DNA of 64,000 nt from Welwitschia mirabilis (GCA_051453625.1 JBOZIK010000001.1:65798288-65862287), one strand, 5' to 3'. Shown: positions 1 through 11,513, numbered from the stretch's first letter. Translations and numbers: made by a program. The notes: generated by a model from the sequence alone, not told the origin.

Positions 1-353
1 ATCTTTTTGTTTGCCTCTATAGTAACATTCACCATGGTTGCTCCTAGATCTTTAAATTTTGGTGATTTTTAAAATACTAAATTTATGAGGGATTGAGATA
101 GTAAGACTTTGCTAAGGATGACTCATTTTTATTTTCTTCTTATCAAGTCTTTTCAAAGTTTTTCATATTCTAAATTTTCTTATAAAACTTTCCAAAAAGG
201 GAGACTTATGCTCACATTTTCATTGAAAGTTAAGTTATTGTTAAGCCTATCAAGCCAAGGAGTAGTTGGAATTTTCTTTTTCTTTTTTTCTAAGAGAAGG
301 TAAGTTATAATATTCTAAAATTTTAATATCATCTTTCTCTTTTTCCTCATCAT
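1..353 (-). pseudogene. gag-protease linker relic of the minus-strand gypsy element
   Basis: Translation of the minus strand gives, near position 100 to 10, a stretch reading KSPKFKDLGATMVNVTIEAN. It fits the plant gypsy pattern in which a K-(L/S)-PPK-KDPG segment runs into the first beta strand of the retroviral-type aspartic protease. The rest is AT-rich with stops and gives only scattered linker-like residues. The DTG active site would lie beyond the left edge. Nothing on the plus strand of this stretch looks coding; the 64-codon plus-strand frame at 109-303 is low-complexity. Confidence 0.4.
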
Positions 354-620
354 TTATAAAGTTATTCTAGAAAGTTGAAGCTTCACATGAAAGAGGAATG
401 TTTCTTGTTCACCTCTTGTCACAACCTTACAATATCTTCTTAGCTTATGTGGATTGAGTAAGGGTTGTATAGATAAAGCTCCTTGAGGTCTTTGATCTAC
501 TAGTAATATTTGATAAAGGAGATTTACTAAGTTATCTATTTTAGCATTTGTTACTTTTTGTGTTCTTTTCATTTCATCCAAAGAGTTTGCAAGTTGATCA
601 TTTGAATGTTGAAAGTTGAA
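354..620 (-). pseudogene. gag C-terminal relic (minus-strand gypsy)
   Basis: An open frame on the minus strand (581 to 354) begins with a helical segment (KIDNLVNLLYQIL) followed by RPQGALS and NPHKLRRYCKVVTRGEQE. Known Athila/Tat-like gag proteins end in this order: a short coiled segment, then RPQG-LPS, then NPK-(E/Q)-C-A-LRSG. The conserved LRSG is decayed to VTRG. The segment lies just upstream of the protease linker, as expected. It shows no independent function; the frame stays open by chance after decay. Confidence 0.65.
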
Positions 621-1342
621 TGAACTTGTTTGGAAATATGTATTTTCAAATCAGCTTTTAAAAGACTGAGGATTGTTTTGGAAATATATGTTCAATCTAG
701 GTTGTGCCTAATTTTGATTTCAAAAGTTTNNNNNNNNNNNNNNNNNNNNNNNNNNNNNNNNNNNNNNNNNNNNNNNNNNNNNNNNNNNNNNNNNNNNNNN
801 NNNNNNNNNNNNNNNNNNNNNNNNNNNNNNNNNNNNNNNNNNNNNNNNNNNNNNNNNNNNNNNNNNNNNNNNNNNNNNNNNNNNNNNNNNNNNNNNNNNN
901 NNNNNNNNNNNNNNNNNNNNNNNNNNNNNNNNNNNNNNNNNNNNNNNNNNNNNNNNNNNNNNNNNNNNNNNNNNNNNNNNNNNNNNNNNNNNNNNNNNNN
1001 NNNNNNNNNNNNNNNNNNNNNNNNNNNNNNNNNNNNNNNNNNNNNNNNNNNNNNNNNNNNNNNNNNNNNNNNNNNNNNNNNNNNNNNNNNNNNNNNNNNN
1101 NNNNNNNNNNNNNNNNNNNNNNNNNNNNNNNNNNNNNNNNNNNNNNNNNNNNNNNNNNNNNNNNNNNNNNNNNNNNNNNNNNNNNNNNNNNNNNNNNNNN
1201 NNNNNNNNNNNNNNNNNNNNNNNNNNNNNNNNNNNNNNNNNNNNNNNNNNNNNNNNNNNNNNNNNNNNNNNNNNNNNNNNNNNNNNNNNNNNNNNNNNNN
1301 NNNNNNNNNNNNNNNNNNNNNNNNNNNNNNNNNNNNNNNNNN

Positions 1343-2417
1343 ATCTAAGATCATTTTTGCATACTTCTTCAAAGTCATTGTAAATTCCCTTATAGAATTT
1401 ATAGGATTATCTTCTACCTCTTTTTGTTGCTTCACTTATTTTAATTCCTTGATAAGTTGGCCTACTATTTGATTTTCTTTAGGTGTTGACCAAGTTTTAC
1501 TTATCTCCACAAGTTCTTCTAATTTTGTCCAGGAATCATCTATTGTAAGGTTCATGAGGTTTTCACTATAAGAAAAATCTATGAGTTGTTTCATGTGGGG
1601 AGTCAATCCACTATANNNNNNNNNNNTGTGGTAAAAAGGCATCTATTAGATTAGAGTGGATTGCTACAAAGAAATGGTCATAAGTAGAGGCATAATCTTC
1701 ATTTGGTTTTTGTTAAAAGTTTGTTACCTCTTTTCTTCTTTTTCTTATAGTTTCTTCACTCATGAATCTTTTCACAAAGGTTTTTCCAAACTTGATCCCA
1801 TGTTTTTAAGCTCTTGTGAGGTATAGTTTTTAGCTAAAGTTTTGCCCTATCTTTTAAANNNNNNNNNNNNNNNNNNNNNNNNNNNNNNNNNNNNNNNNNN
1901 NNNNNNNNNNNNNNNNNNNNNNNNNNNNNNNNNNNNNNNNNNNNNNNNNNNNNNNNNNTTGTTTCATGTGGGGAGTTAATCCACTATAAAAATGGTCTTT
2001 TTTTTTGGTGGTAAAAAGGCATCTATTATATTAGAATGGATTACTACAAATAAATATTCATAAGTAGAGGCATAATCTTCATTTGATTTTTGTTAAAAGT
2101 TTGTTACCTCTTTTCTTCTTTTTCTTATAGTTTCTTCACTCATCAATCTTTTCACAAAGGTTTTCCAAACTTGATCTCATGTTTTTAAGCTCTTGTGAGG
2201 TATAGTTTTTAGCTAAAGTTTTACCATATCTTTTAAAGTAATGGGAAACATTATGATGTATGTTATGTCTATTATTTTATTCTTCCTATTTTCTGATGTG
2301 AGGATAACTTGTTTAATATCTCCAATGTGTTAAATGAGATCTTCATCATCCTCTCCACTAAAAGTTAGGTAAGCATGTAAATTTTTGATCTCTACATTAT
2401 CTCCTAGGGGAAGGTCA
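1343..2417 (-). pseudogene. Retrotransposon gag domain relic (minus-strand gypsy)
   Basis: Minus-strand frames together cover the retrotransposon gag (capsid-like) domain. From 2400 downward they give FSGEDDEDLI, then MFPITLKDMVK (family: LFPFSLKDKAKEWL), SLKTxDQVWKTFVKRL (family: TWDQLWKAFLKRFFP), KRRKEVTNF (family: LRKEITNF) and NEDYASTYEYL (family: NESLYEAWERF). The part at 1642-1436 gives YSGLTPHMKQLID and SENLMNLTIDDSWTKLEEL, matching the (F)YNGL-P--R--ID ... LMNKT-DEAY-L-E-- tail. Several stops and two gaps break it, and a 100-N gap at 1859-1958 is bordered by a duplicated stretch of the domain. Not functional. Confidence 0.8.
1586..2237. repeat. Direct duplication flanking the 100-N gap at 1859-1958
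   Basis: The sequence at 1586-1858 reappears at 1959-2237 with a few substitutions and small indels. It starts at the shared word TTGTTTCATGTGGGGAGT and ends at TCTTTTAAA on both sides. The right copy also supplies the bases hidden by the 11-N gap at 1616-1626. Because the copies abut an arbitrary 100-base gap, unmerged contig overlap or two haplotypes is more likely than a real tandem duplication. Confidence 0.8.
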
Positions 2418-3148
2418 NNNNNNNNNNNNNNNNNNNNNNNNNNNNNNNNNNNNNNNNNNNNNNNNNNNNNNNNNNNNNNNNNNNNNNNNNNNNNNNNNNN
2501 NNNNNNNNNNNNNNNNNNNNNNNNNNNNNNNNNNNNNNNNNNNNNNNNNNNNNNNNNNNNNNNNNNNNNNNNNNNNNNNNNNNNNNNNNNNNNNNNNNNN
2601 NNNNNNNNNNNNNNNNNNNNNNNNNNNNNNNNNNNNNNNNNNNNNNNNNNNNNNNNNNNNNNNNNNNNNNNNNNNNNNNNNNNNNNNNNNNNNNNNNNNN
2701 NNNNNNNNNNNNNNNNNNNNNNNNNNNNNNNNNNNNNNNNNNNNNNNNNNNNNNNNNNNNNNNNNNNNNNNNNNNNNNNNNNNNNNNNNNNNNNNNNNNN
2801 NNNNNNNNNNNNNNNNNNNNNNNNNNNNNNNNNNNNNNNNNNNNNNNNNNNNNNNNNNNNNNNNNNNNNNNNNNNNNNNNNNNNNNNNNNNNNNNNNNNN
2901 NNNNNNNNNNNNNNNNNNNNNNNNNNNNNNNNNNNNNNNNNNNNNNNNNNNNNNNNNNNNNNNNNNNNNNNNNNNNNNNNNNNNNNNNNNNNNNNNNNNN
3001 NNNNNNNNNNNNNNNNNNNNNNNNNNNNNNNNNNNNNNNNNNNNNNNNNNNNNNNNNNNNNNNNNNNNNNNNNNNNNNNNNNNNNNNNNNNNNNNNNNNN
3101 NNNNNNNNNNNNNNNNNNNNNNNNNNNNNNNNNNNNNNNNNNNNNNNN

Positions 3149-3678
3149 CTTTTTTAATATTATTTTCTATTAGCTGTTTTTCTTTTAGATATTTCTTCTC
3201 TAAGTTGATCATATCATAGCATAATACAAATATAGAACAATAGAAAAGATATTAAAAAATAACAGATTACCATCTTATCAGTCCTCTGGATGACAGAAGA
3301 GATGATGCATACAAAAATAGAGAAGTATAAATAAAACTAAAACTAGAAACAGAAGGCAAAAAATATAGAAAAATGCCTATCATCCACCTTATCGTCTAGA
3401 TGTCACAGGAGATAACAAAACTAATTATTACAAAAAAAAAGTTAAAAATATGAAAATAAAAACCAAAAAAATGAAAATACCACACTTTTGTCTTGACTAT
3501 CATGGTGATGACAATAGGGATAACCACACTTTTTTTTACAGAAAATAAAAATCTAAAAAACCAAAACTGAAACACAACACATAAAAAATCTAAAGATCAT
3601 AATAAAATACAATGCCACATAGACAGAGGTGGATATACTTATCTGAATGATGACAACTTTTGAACTCCTCAATAGTCT
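3149..3678 (-). other. Leader and gag start region of the minus-strand gypsy
   Basis: Reading leftward from the primer-binding site, about 465 bases of A-rich sequence with no clear coding precede a minus-strand ATG at 3212 (MINLEKKYLKEKQLIE), which runs into the gap at 2418-3148. This spacing between PBS and gag is normal for plant gypsy elements. A true gag start at this ATG is an inference; only 21 codons are visible. Confidence 0.35.
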
Positions 3679-3696
3679 TTCCTGGTAATGACACCA
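3679..3696 (-). other. Primer-binding site, tRNA-Asp type (decayed)
   Basis: The minus strand reads TGGTGTCATTACCAGGAA. The tRNA-Asp primer-binding site known from Athila/Tat and other plant gypsy elements is TGGCGCCGTTGCCGGGGA. Every difference is a transition (C to T or G to A), most at former CpG or CNG positions. The site lies just inside the LTR end, in the orientation required for the minus-strand gag. This is a strong positional and motif match, though heavily mutated. Confidence 0.65.
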
Positions 3697-3699
3697 ATT

Positions 3700-4491
3700 T
3701 CTTATGGTGTGTATTTATGTATTTCTTTTATGTTCAAATAGATTCTGTCATTAATAATTAAAAATAGATATTATGCATAAAAATGATGTTAATTTAATGG
3801 GAATGACCCAAAATATCGTATCTTATTGAAGTCTATCAGTATAAGACTCGGGTTGCTTTTGCAAATTAACTTAGGAACCAAAATACAAGAAAATAAACTA
3901 TTATGCAAAGTACAAGATGTAGTCTAAACTAACATGTACTACAAATATGATCTTAACCCTACTTGTTTTTAGCCTTAATAAAGGCTGTAGATAATCTATA
4001 TCACCTAAGCAATTATTTCGAAATCAAGGGAAACATTAGACTATAAGGGACATAAGAAATCTTAACATGTAAACATGAAATAAAATCAAGATTTATATTA
4101 GAGAGTAATAATATCTAGGTTACAAAATAATTGGGTCTTAATGGAAGATACTCAACCCTTCACCAAGTACTTATCTTTGTGCAACACTCAAGATAGATCT
4201 CCCATCCTTTGCTCTCCTATCATAAGAATATCTAATGCATTGAAGATGGAAAGGAGAGTTAAAGGGGGAGTTATTTATAGTAAAATACAACAGAAAAGGA
4301 CAAATAGTAGGTGCAGTTAATTGTACTCATGAATGACTCTGAAACAGATGAAATCGCTAAAAGAATCTATTAGTGACAATTACATATTAATGTCATCTGG
4401 GATGTCATCTGGATGACTATGAGGATAAAATAATGTTATAGAATGTTATTTAAATGTTAACTCATTAGTCCACATCAGCAGTTATCATCCT
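3700..4491 (-). repeat. 5' LTR (partial) of the minus-strand gypsy element
   Basis: This lies immediately outside the primer-binding site and runs into the gap at 4492-5202. The minus strand has a promoter-like TATA box at 4279-4271, followed by pyrimidine-rich sequence and the word CTTATGATAGGAGAGCAAAGG. The same order of words (TATA-like, then CTTATGATAGGAGATCAAAGG) appears on the plus strand at about 58910-59010, so the window holds a second, oppositely oriented LTR of the family. Internal words around GTCATCTGGATGAC recur in both. The outer (U3) end is not visible. Confidence 0.6.
4271..4279 (-). promoter_or_regulatory. LTR TATA box (minus strand)
   Basis: The minus strand reads TATAAATAA, followed by ACTCCCCC and a pyrimidine-rich tract. 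This is a typical U3 core promoter of a plant LTR, inside the LTR and upstream of the PBS. Present activity is unlikely given the state of the element. Confidence 0.5.
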
Positions 4492-5202
4492 NNNNNNNNN
4501 NNNNNNNNNNNNNNNNNNNNNNNNNNNNNNNNNNNNNNNNNNNNNNNNNNNNNNNNNNNNNNNNNNNNNNNNNNNNNNNNNNNNNNNNNNNNNNNNNNNN
4601 NNNNNNNNNNNNNNNNNNNNNNNNNNNNNNNNNNNNNNNNNNNNNNNNNNNNNNNNNNNNNNNNNNNNNNNNNNNNNNNNNNNNNNNNNNNNNNNNNNNN
4701 NNNNNNNNNNNNNNNNNNNNNNNNNNNNNNNNNNNNNNNNNNNNNNNNNNNNNNNNNNNNNNNNNNNNNNNNNNNNNNNNNNNNNNNNNNNNNNNNNNNN
4801 NNNNNNNNNNNNNNNNNNNNNNNNNNNNNNNNNNNNNNNNNNNNNNNNNNNNNNNNNNNNNNNNNNNNNNNNNNNNNNNNNNNNNNNNNNNNNNNNNNNN
4901 NNNNNNNNNNNNNNNNNNNNNNNNNNNNNNNNNNNNNNNNNNNNNNNNNNNNNNNNNNNNNNNNNNNNNNNNNNNNNNNNNNNNNNNNNNNNNNNNNNNN
5001 NNNNNNNNNNNNNNNNNNNNNNNNNNNNNNNNNNNNNNNNNNNNNNNNNNNNNNNNNNNNNNNNNNNNNNNNNNNNNNNNNNNNNNNNNNNNNNNNNNNN
5101 NNNNNNNNNNNNNNNNNNNNNNNNNNNNNNNNNNNNNNNNNNNNNNNNNNNNNNNNNNNNNNNNNNNNNNNNNNNNNNNNNNNNNNNNNNNNNNNNNNNN
5201 NN

Positions 5203-6271
5203 TGAGATTTCCTCTTATATCTTCAAAATCCTTAGAATTACAACTAAACCTGTATAAAAGTTATGTAAAAAAACTCATAAAACTCATCAAATAACTATAA
5301 ATTGGCAATATAATAATCATCCAGGGAGGATGGACTTGGTCACTTTCATTTGGCATTGACTTAGATGGATAAGCACCTATTACCGATTTTTTACCATTAC
5401 ATATTCTTACTTACTGAGTGCTCTATTTAGATGATGTGAGATTCATATCCCATCAGATCCTTCTCATCTAGTCCATATTTCAGCTAATAATACATACTTT
5501 AGAAGACTAGAGATAGAGATCCCAAGTATGGCTCCACTAAATCCTACTGATACCCCTATAGCTTAGCCACCTCCACCTCCTCTTGGATAGCCTCAGATAG
5601 CTAGGGACATCACACTTGATTAGCTTATAGCATTATTAGAAGTATGAAGCCGAGGCTATCGTCACAAATGTAGGATGTTCATGCCCAGTTATCTTGTCAA
5701 ATGGAGGATTTTCATTTCCATACTACTACATGACTTGATCAGTTGGACTTATGTGTTTGAGCTATATAGGAGTAGAGTAAAGCTATATTTTAAACGATGA
5801 TAGACATTTAGCAAGATACTTCAATGGGTACCCCTAAGGTGATTCATGTTCCTTATGCTATGACTACATCTAGCTTATGAGATCACATCTCTTACTACTC
5901 TCTAGACATCTAGAAGCATATCATTAAGCCACCTATGGAATAGCTGGTTAGAGAAATATTGATATCAAGATTAACTTTCAGTCCTCTCCATATAGGGATC
6001 CATGATTTCTTATATAGTCTTATCATCTAATCTATATAAAAACTATGACTCTTTCATGCTATTGTACTCATTTACAGTGTTCTTGAACTAGTAGTTGATA
6101 TTTATATAATGCTTATTTTTATGATGACTTCTTTATCTTAATTATTAGTGTATCTAGATATGTAAAATAAATTTTGATTAGATTTTGAGGTTTTCATTCC
6201 CTAGTAAATCAGCATTACAAAGTTCTCTTTCTCTTTGTTTATTGAGGGACTGACAAAACACTAGGTGGAGG
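5203..6271 (+). pseudogene. 3' internal region of a plus-strand LTR element, coding-like but unidentified
   Basis: This stretch is less AT-rich than its neighbours and has coding-like pieces broken by stops: IPSDPSHLVHISANN, then IPSMAPLNPTDTPIA followed by PPPPPLG (5540-5600), then a stretch rich in charged residues. Some plant gypsy elements carry an extra, poorly conserved ORF with a proline-rich segment between pol and the 3' LTR. Position just before a candidate polypurine tract (about 6250-6270, GGTGGAGGA) fits that, but I cannot name a domain. It could equally be a decayed gag N-terminus. Confidence 0.35.
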
Positions 6272-7336
6272 ATATGTTATGATATCAAGTTATCATATTG
6301 TAAGTTATCATTAATTCACTGAGGTCATAAGGGTTGAGTTTGAATGAAAACAACTTAAAAATTGGTTATCATAGCCTTGCATTTATCATTGCTCATTTAT
6401 TTTGCATTTCATTATTAAATGGTTGCATTATTCTTCTTCCTTTTTTGCATAATAAAATACAAAATACTTTAAAGAGACTTATACTAAAATTTTAATTATT
6501 ATTCTTTCTTAATTATGCACTTGATTAGTATGTTTCCTTATGCTCTTCAGATTAAGACATTCATTGGTTGAATCATCTTATGCTAACCCTAATTGTAATT
6601 GAATTATTTCCAAAATTATTTACTTCTGAACCATCAACAAGGAAGAAGAGAATTTCTAGTAAATTTGTAAACAACATCTTAGATTATTCAATCATTTATG
6701 GCATTAAAGAAAGATAAAATCAACATTATAAAATATAACAATTATGAAAAACAAAATCAGAAGATACTTGGGAAGATAAAGTAGGTGTATTATATTGAAG
6801 AGCTAAGCCTTCTTATTTAAGTATCAAGAATAAAACTTCTTAAGGAGGTGAGAGATATTACATTCATACTTTTAAAAGGACCAAATATTTATATTAATCA
6901 TTTAGTTAAAATAATTTTATTATTATAAAGTCATCAAACTAATATAGATATTGTATTTATTAAGATACCATTATACTATGGAAGATCTTATGCTTTTAAG
7001 TCCTTTATTTTTAAAAGACATAATATTATTTTATAATCATTAAGAATGATGTTTAGTGATTGCATTAATATTATTTTCCTTATGTAATTATTGCACTTTT
7101 CTTGAATTTACATGAAAAAATAATATTATGTGATGGTCCATTTTAATTCTTCATTGTTATAACTGCACCTAGTAGACTAAAAAGTATTTTTATTTATTAT
7201 GATGAATTATTACGCACCCAGTGGCTAGGCAAAGTAATAATGAGGCATTATGAAACCCCCACCACTTTACCATCTCCATATCATGATGGCGTCTCTTTAT
7301 ATTCTTGAGTTTTCTCATATCCCCACATTCTCAAGT

Positions 7337-7345
7337 TATAAATAG
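7337..7345 (+). promoter_or_regulatory. TATA box of the candidate LTR
   Basis: TATAAATAG is followed at once by GACTTTTCTCTCCTC, a pyrimidine patch of the kind found at plant transcription starts. It lies in a local region of higher GC that includes a run of C around 7255-7275. Core-promoter shape is clear; use is unknown. Confidence 0.45.
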
Positions 7346-7726
7346 GACTTTTCTCTCCTCATATTTTGCGTATCTTTAACAAAGCCTTGTTATTAAATCT
7401 TCATAATTTTAAATTGGAGCTTAGGAAACCTTAAAGCTTTAAAATATTCAAAGAACCTTAAAGTCTTTAAAAACTACAACAAAAAATGAGTATGGTTTTC
7501 ATTTCATTCTTGTATTCTTAATTGGTCCTTTTCTTGTATGCATCTTTTACGCATTTCTATTTTTACTCATTTTCTTGTAAATGTTATAAAGATGTTATTA
7601 TTCATAAAACATTTATAAAACTAAATCCAAGTTATTCTTGTAAAGAATATACATTTTATTGATATACCTTACTCATACTTCTCTCAATATCTTGAATTTT
7701 TTTGATCTTATGGAAATGAGTATTTC

Positions 7727-7922
7727 ATAGATCGCTGAATGAGGTAGTGGAATGTGAGAACCCATAGATCACCAAATGAGATAGTGGGATTGATTGGTTA
7801 ATAAAATAATAGATCACTGAATGAGGCAGTGGGATTAATAGATCACTAAATGAAGTAGTAGAGTAAGTAAATATATGAAAAATATTATATGAGATCCATA
7901 TATTACCATATAAGGTAGTGAA
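7727..7922 (+). repeat. Minisatellite-like array, ~27-bp motif, 4-5 copies
   Basis: A motif close to ATAGATCACTGAATGAGG plus TAGTGGGAT recurs with starts at about 7727, 7764, 7809, 7838 and (weakly) 7897. Spacing is irregular (29-59 bases) and copies differ at a few positions, so this is an interspersed motif array rather than a strict tandem repeat. It sits in the presumed transcribed part of the candidate LTR. Confidence 0.7.
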
Positions 7923-8160
7923 GGGAATTGAAAAATATGTGAAAACTTTATATACCAATTATTCTCATATCATTTTTTTAAGATCATCATTGAAATTCTT
8001 GAAATGATCATTGTTCCTTGGAAATTCTTGATTCTTGCCTTATCTATCCCAATACTTTAAATCCTTAAATCTTATCTCAACTTGCTTGGACCATACTAGG
8101 AGCTATGAAATTTTCATTGTTTTCACTGCATATTTCTTATGTAAATAGGTGGTTAATTTA

Positions 8161-9076
8161 GAGCTTAAATGCTGAGGATGGCATAGAGAAATAGAAATTA
8201 TTATTATATTTTATGATGAAATATTTATTTCAAAGTAAAACCTATAGTTCTTTTATGACTCTTGAAATTTGAATGATGTATTTACTATGGCCTTAAGAAT
8301 ACTTTTCAAACTAAATTATGTGTATTTTTGGATAAATCTTTTTGTTCATGTAATAACAAAACTCTTATTTTTCTTATTAAAATTCTCTATATGTTTATCA
8401 TGAGTTTTTCTATAACTTGTTTGAGTAATTGTTAATTTTATAAAAAGCATCATTATTCCATAATTATTTTTGAATTTATCATTATTATAGTTTACTTTTA
8501 AATTAATAAATAAATGAACATTTAATGCTTATGAATGAGAGGACCATATCAAGAAGAGTTAATAATATTATTATTATCATAGGGACATTATAATTACTTG
8601 AGAAGTATGGGCCATGTGTGATTATTCTATATCACCATTACATTAAGTTATAAAAAGGTAAATATTATAGAATTTAATTTTCTTTTTTAAAAACATAATA
8701 ACTTATAATTAATGCACATATTTGAGAGAAAGGCTAAAGACATAACGTTGTTATAATTAACTAACATTTGAAAATTTTGGATTAAAAATTATGAAAATTA
8801 CATAAACCTAATCAAATGTGATTAGATTAAAAAAGAGCTACTATACTAGCAACATCATTAGTAGTTCTTATAGCGAAATTCAAACTTGAAGTTGTACTAG
8901 AGACGTTTATGGATTTGTAGCTTACATTTCACAAGTAAAACCCAAGAATTCCAATGAAGCATAAATTAACAAGCATTAGATGTTAGCAATACAAGAATAA
9001 TTAAACTATTTTGAGAGGTGTTGTATCTAGAAACTCACTTTAAGGCCATCTAATAGATTAGTAATTAGTACAAAAA
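8161..9076. other. AT-rich stretch, no feature recognised
   Basis: Stop-rich in all frames, with simple AT-rich words. It might include the decayed integrase end or linker of the copia element that follows, but no motif could be recognised. Confidence 0.4.
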
Positions 9077-10735
9077 TGGATTTTCAAAAAATAAAATAGA
9101 TAAAAATGCTAATATGATTAAAGTCAAAGTAAGGTTAGTAGTAAAATATTACAATGAGTGAGAAGACATAGATTTTAAAGAAACTTGTACACCTATGGTA
9201 AGTATGAAATCTATTAGGAAACTTTTAGCTTTTGCATGTGTTAAAGGATTTAGACTTTAGTAGATGAATGTTAAGAGTGCCTTTCTAAATGGAGTTTTTT
9301 AAGAGGAGGTATATGTTGAGCAACTTAAAATTTTTACTAACTCTTATAAATTAGATTACATTTATAGGTTGAAAAAGTATCTCTATTATCTTAAGCACGT
9401 ATCTAGATCTTTGTATGAAGGAGTCTTAGAACATTTATTAGAAAAGAGATTTAAATAGTTACATCTAATGTTACTTTATTTATTAAAATAAACAGTAAAA
9501 ATTTTACTATTATACAAATCTATATGGATGATATATTTTTGGTTCTACTTATGAATCATTACGTAATAAGTCTATAAATATTATGAANNNNNNNNNNNNN
9601 NNNNNNNNNNNNNNNNNNNNNNNNNNNNNNNNNNNNNNNNNNNNNNNNNNNNNNNNNNNNNNNNNNNNNNNNNNNNNNNNNNNNNNNTTAGATTACATTT
9701 ATAGGTTGAAAAAGTATCTATATTATCTTAAGCACGTATCTAGATCTTTTTATGTCTTAGAACATTTAATAGAAAATAGATTTAAATAGTTACATCTAAT
9801 GTTACTTTATTTATTAAAATAAACAGTAAAAATTTTACTATTATACAAATCTATGTGGATGATATATTTTTGGTTCTACTTATCAATCATTACGTAATAA
9901 GTTTATAAATATTATGAAGGATGAATTTGCAATTAGCCTCATGAGAGAAATAAGAAACTTTTTAGGCCTTTAAGCTTTGTAACATAAATAAGTTATATTT
10001 GGTTCAAAAGCTATATACATTAAAAAATTATTAGCAAAGTATAACTCACAAGATTCCAAGATGAAAAACATTCTAATAAGCCAAGACATAAAACTAGATA
10101 AGGATGAACATGATAAAAAAAAGTTGATTAAAACATGTACAAAGATATGATTAATAGTTTGTTATATCTTATAAATAGTAGACCTAATTTTACATGAAGC
10201 ATAGGAAGTTGTACTAATTGTCAGAGTGATCCTACAGATTCACATCATATGGCTATTAAAAGAATATTTCATTATTTCAAAGGTACTACTAATTAAGACT
10301 ATAATATTTAGAAGACTACTTCCTTAATCTATTTGGATATTTTGATGCAAACTAGATAAGTTACAAGAATGGCAAGAGGAATGCTAGTAAAAATCACATC
10401 TTTTTAGGGTAATTCTTAGTGTTTTGAAGTCGAAAAAGTAAACTTTAGCTACTCTCTCAACCACTAAAGTAGAGTATACTGCTATTACAAGTTATTGTTC
10501 TTAAATATCGTAGATGAAGAAAACATTAAACGACTTCAAATTTATCATGGAAAACATTCCTACTTACTATGAGAATAAGACCATCATCAACATCCTGAAT
10601 AATTCTATTTAGCATTCTAAAGCTAAAAATATTAAGATTAGACATCACTTCCAACTCACTGATGTATTCATAAAATTATTAAGTGAAAAAATGTTCACCA
10701 AATTATGCTAGAACTTGTGAATTGGACTTCCCAAT
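9077..10735 (+). pseudogene. Ty1/copia pol relic: reverse transcriptase and RNase H
   Basis: Plus-strand frames give the copia RT in order: FSKNKIDKN...KVRLVVKYYNE, EDIDFKETCTPMV (family: GIDFEETFAPVA), LLAFACVKGF, MNVKSAFLNGVF and EEVYVEQ, then a basic helix like LKKALYGLKQAPR. The catalytic box reads YMDD at 9531-9542 and YVDD in the duplicated copy at 9852-9863. Next come SLMREIRNFLGL, a DPTDSHHMAIKRIFHYFKGT segment and RNase H residues (ATLSTTKVEYTA, MKKTLNDF), ending KNIKIRHHFQLTDVFIKLL near 10690. A deletion seems to join RHHF directly to the usual LADIFTK-like tail. Stops and a 100-N gap break it. It resembles the Sire/Maximus type, but clade is not secure. Confidence 0.85.
9351..9918. 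repeat. Direct duplication flanking the 100-N gap at 9588-9687
   Basis: About 237 bases of copia RT at 9351-9587 recur at 9688-9918 with a few substitutions and a short deletion. One difference changes the catalytic box from YMDD to YVDD. A single RT cannot contain this region twice, so the pair is best explained as two haplotypes or paralogous reads placed on either side of an artificial gap. Confidence 0.85.
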
Positions 10736-11513
10736 GAATTGAGTCTATAGGTAACTTCTTTTAAATCTTAACTCAGCATCTTAATTATTGATACTTTGTG
10801 AGTTGAGATATTATCTTAGATCTTATAAAAATATATAATTAATATGAACACATTTGATGAAGCCTAGGTTTTGGATAAAATAAGGTATTAATAGTTATTA
10901 TTTTGCATTACTTTTTAAGCTTATATGCTACATTTAGAGGTATTTTTTGCTTTTCAAGTAACAGGGATCTTAAACATTTAATGAGCTTAAAATGATGTAG
11001 TATTATCTATTTTAAGGTCTTTGAGATACTTGTGATTAAGAGATTGAGACAAAGAATGAAAATGTAGATCATGATAAACTACTTTAATGTATAAGCTCTA
11101 TATATAATTCATAGTTTATTTTCCATCATCATTTATCATTTTTCTTACTAATGCAATGATTCTAACTCATTTCAGGACTAGATAAATGACATTCGATAAT
11201 ATCAAGTATTTTAAAGTCATCATTATCTTAAAAATTATATTTTAAGAGCTATATATTATACATTTATAGTTATTTTTAATCTAATTTAATAAATTTATAT
11301 ACTATAAGTCGTAAAAGATAAAAATTGGATTAAGTTTTATTTTTGAATTTTAGATAGTTATTTCTCAAACTACCTGTGGAACTGTAGTGCCAATTTCAAG
11401 AGGAAAATAATGTTACAGCATCATATGATAGTTTTATCAAATGATACATAAATCACATATGAACTTATGGTGGTTTTGATAACTCCTGATCTTGCAATTG
11501 ATGTAACTACATC

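Larger units (their letters stand above)
1..4491 (-). mobile_element. Degenerate Ty3/gypsy retrotransposon, 5' part (LTR, PBS, gag, gag-protease junction)
   Basis: Read on the minus strand, the order is LTR (4491 to about 3700), primer-binding site (3696-3679), leader, gag (about 3212 to 354) and the start of the gag-protease linker (353 to 1). This is the standard 5' half of a plant Ty3/gypsy element of the Athila/Tat type. All coding parts carry stops or frameshifts, and gaps at 730-1342, 1616-1626, 1859-1958 and 2418-3148 hide much of gag. The rest of pol and the 3' LTR lie outside the window. Clade is inferred from gag motifs and the primer-binding site only. Confidence 0.75.
6272..8160 (+). 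repeat. Candidate LTR (plus strand), with TATA box and short internal repeats
   Basis: After purine-rich GGTGGAGGA the sequence begins TGTTATGATATC, consistent with the TG that starts an LTR after a polypurine tract. About 1.06 kb in is a good TATA box (7337-7345), followed by a pyrimidine-rich stretch, then short tandem-like repeats (7727-7922). No second copy of this LTR was seen, so both edges are inferred; the right edge is a guess where recognisable structure fades. No gene is visible here: the 77-codon minus-strand frame at 7725-7958 is the complement of the short repeats. Confidence 0.35.

Noticed and set aside
630-1472. Open frames that run through N gaps (also 692-1435, 2385-3212, 15411-16121, 19248-19698, 19880-20777 and others)
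   Set aside because: They are open only because N blocks contain no stop codons; the visible ends are non-coding or decayed transposon sequence.
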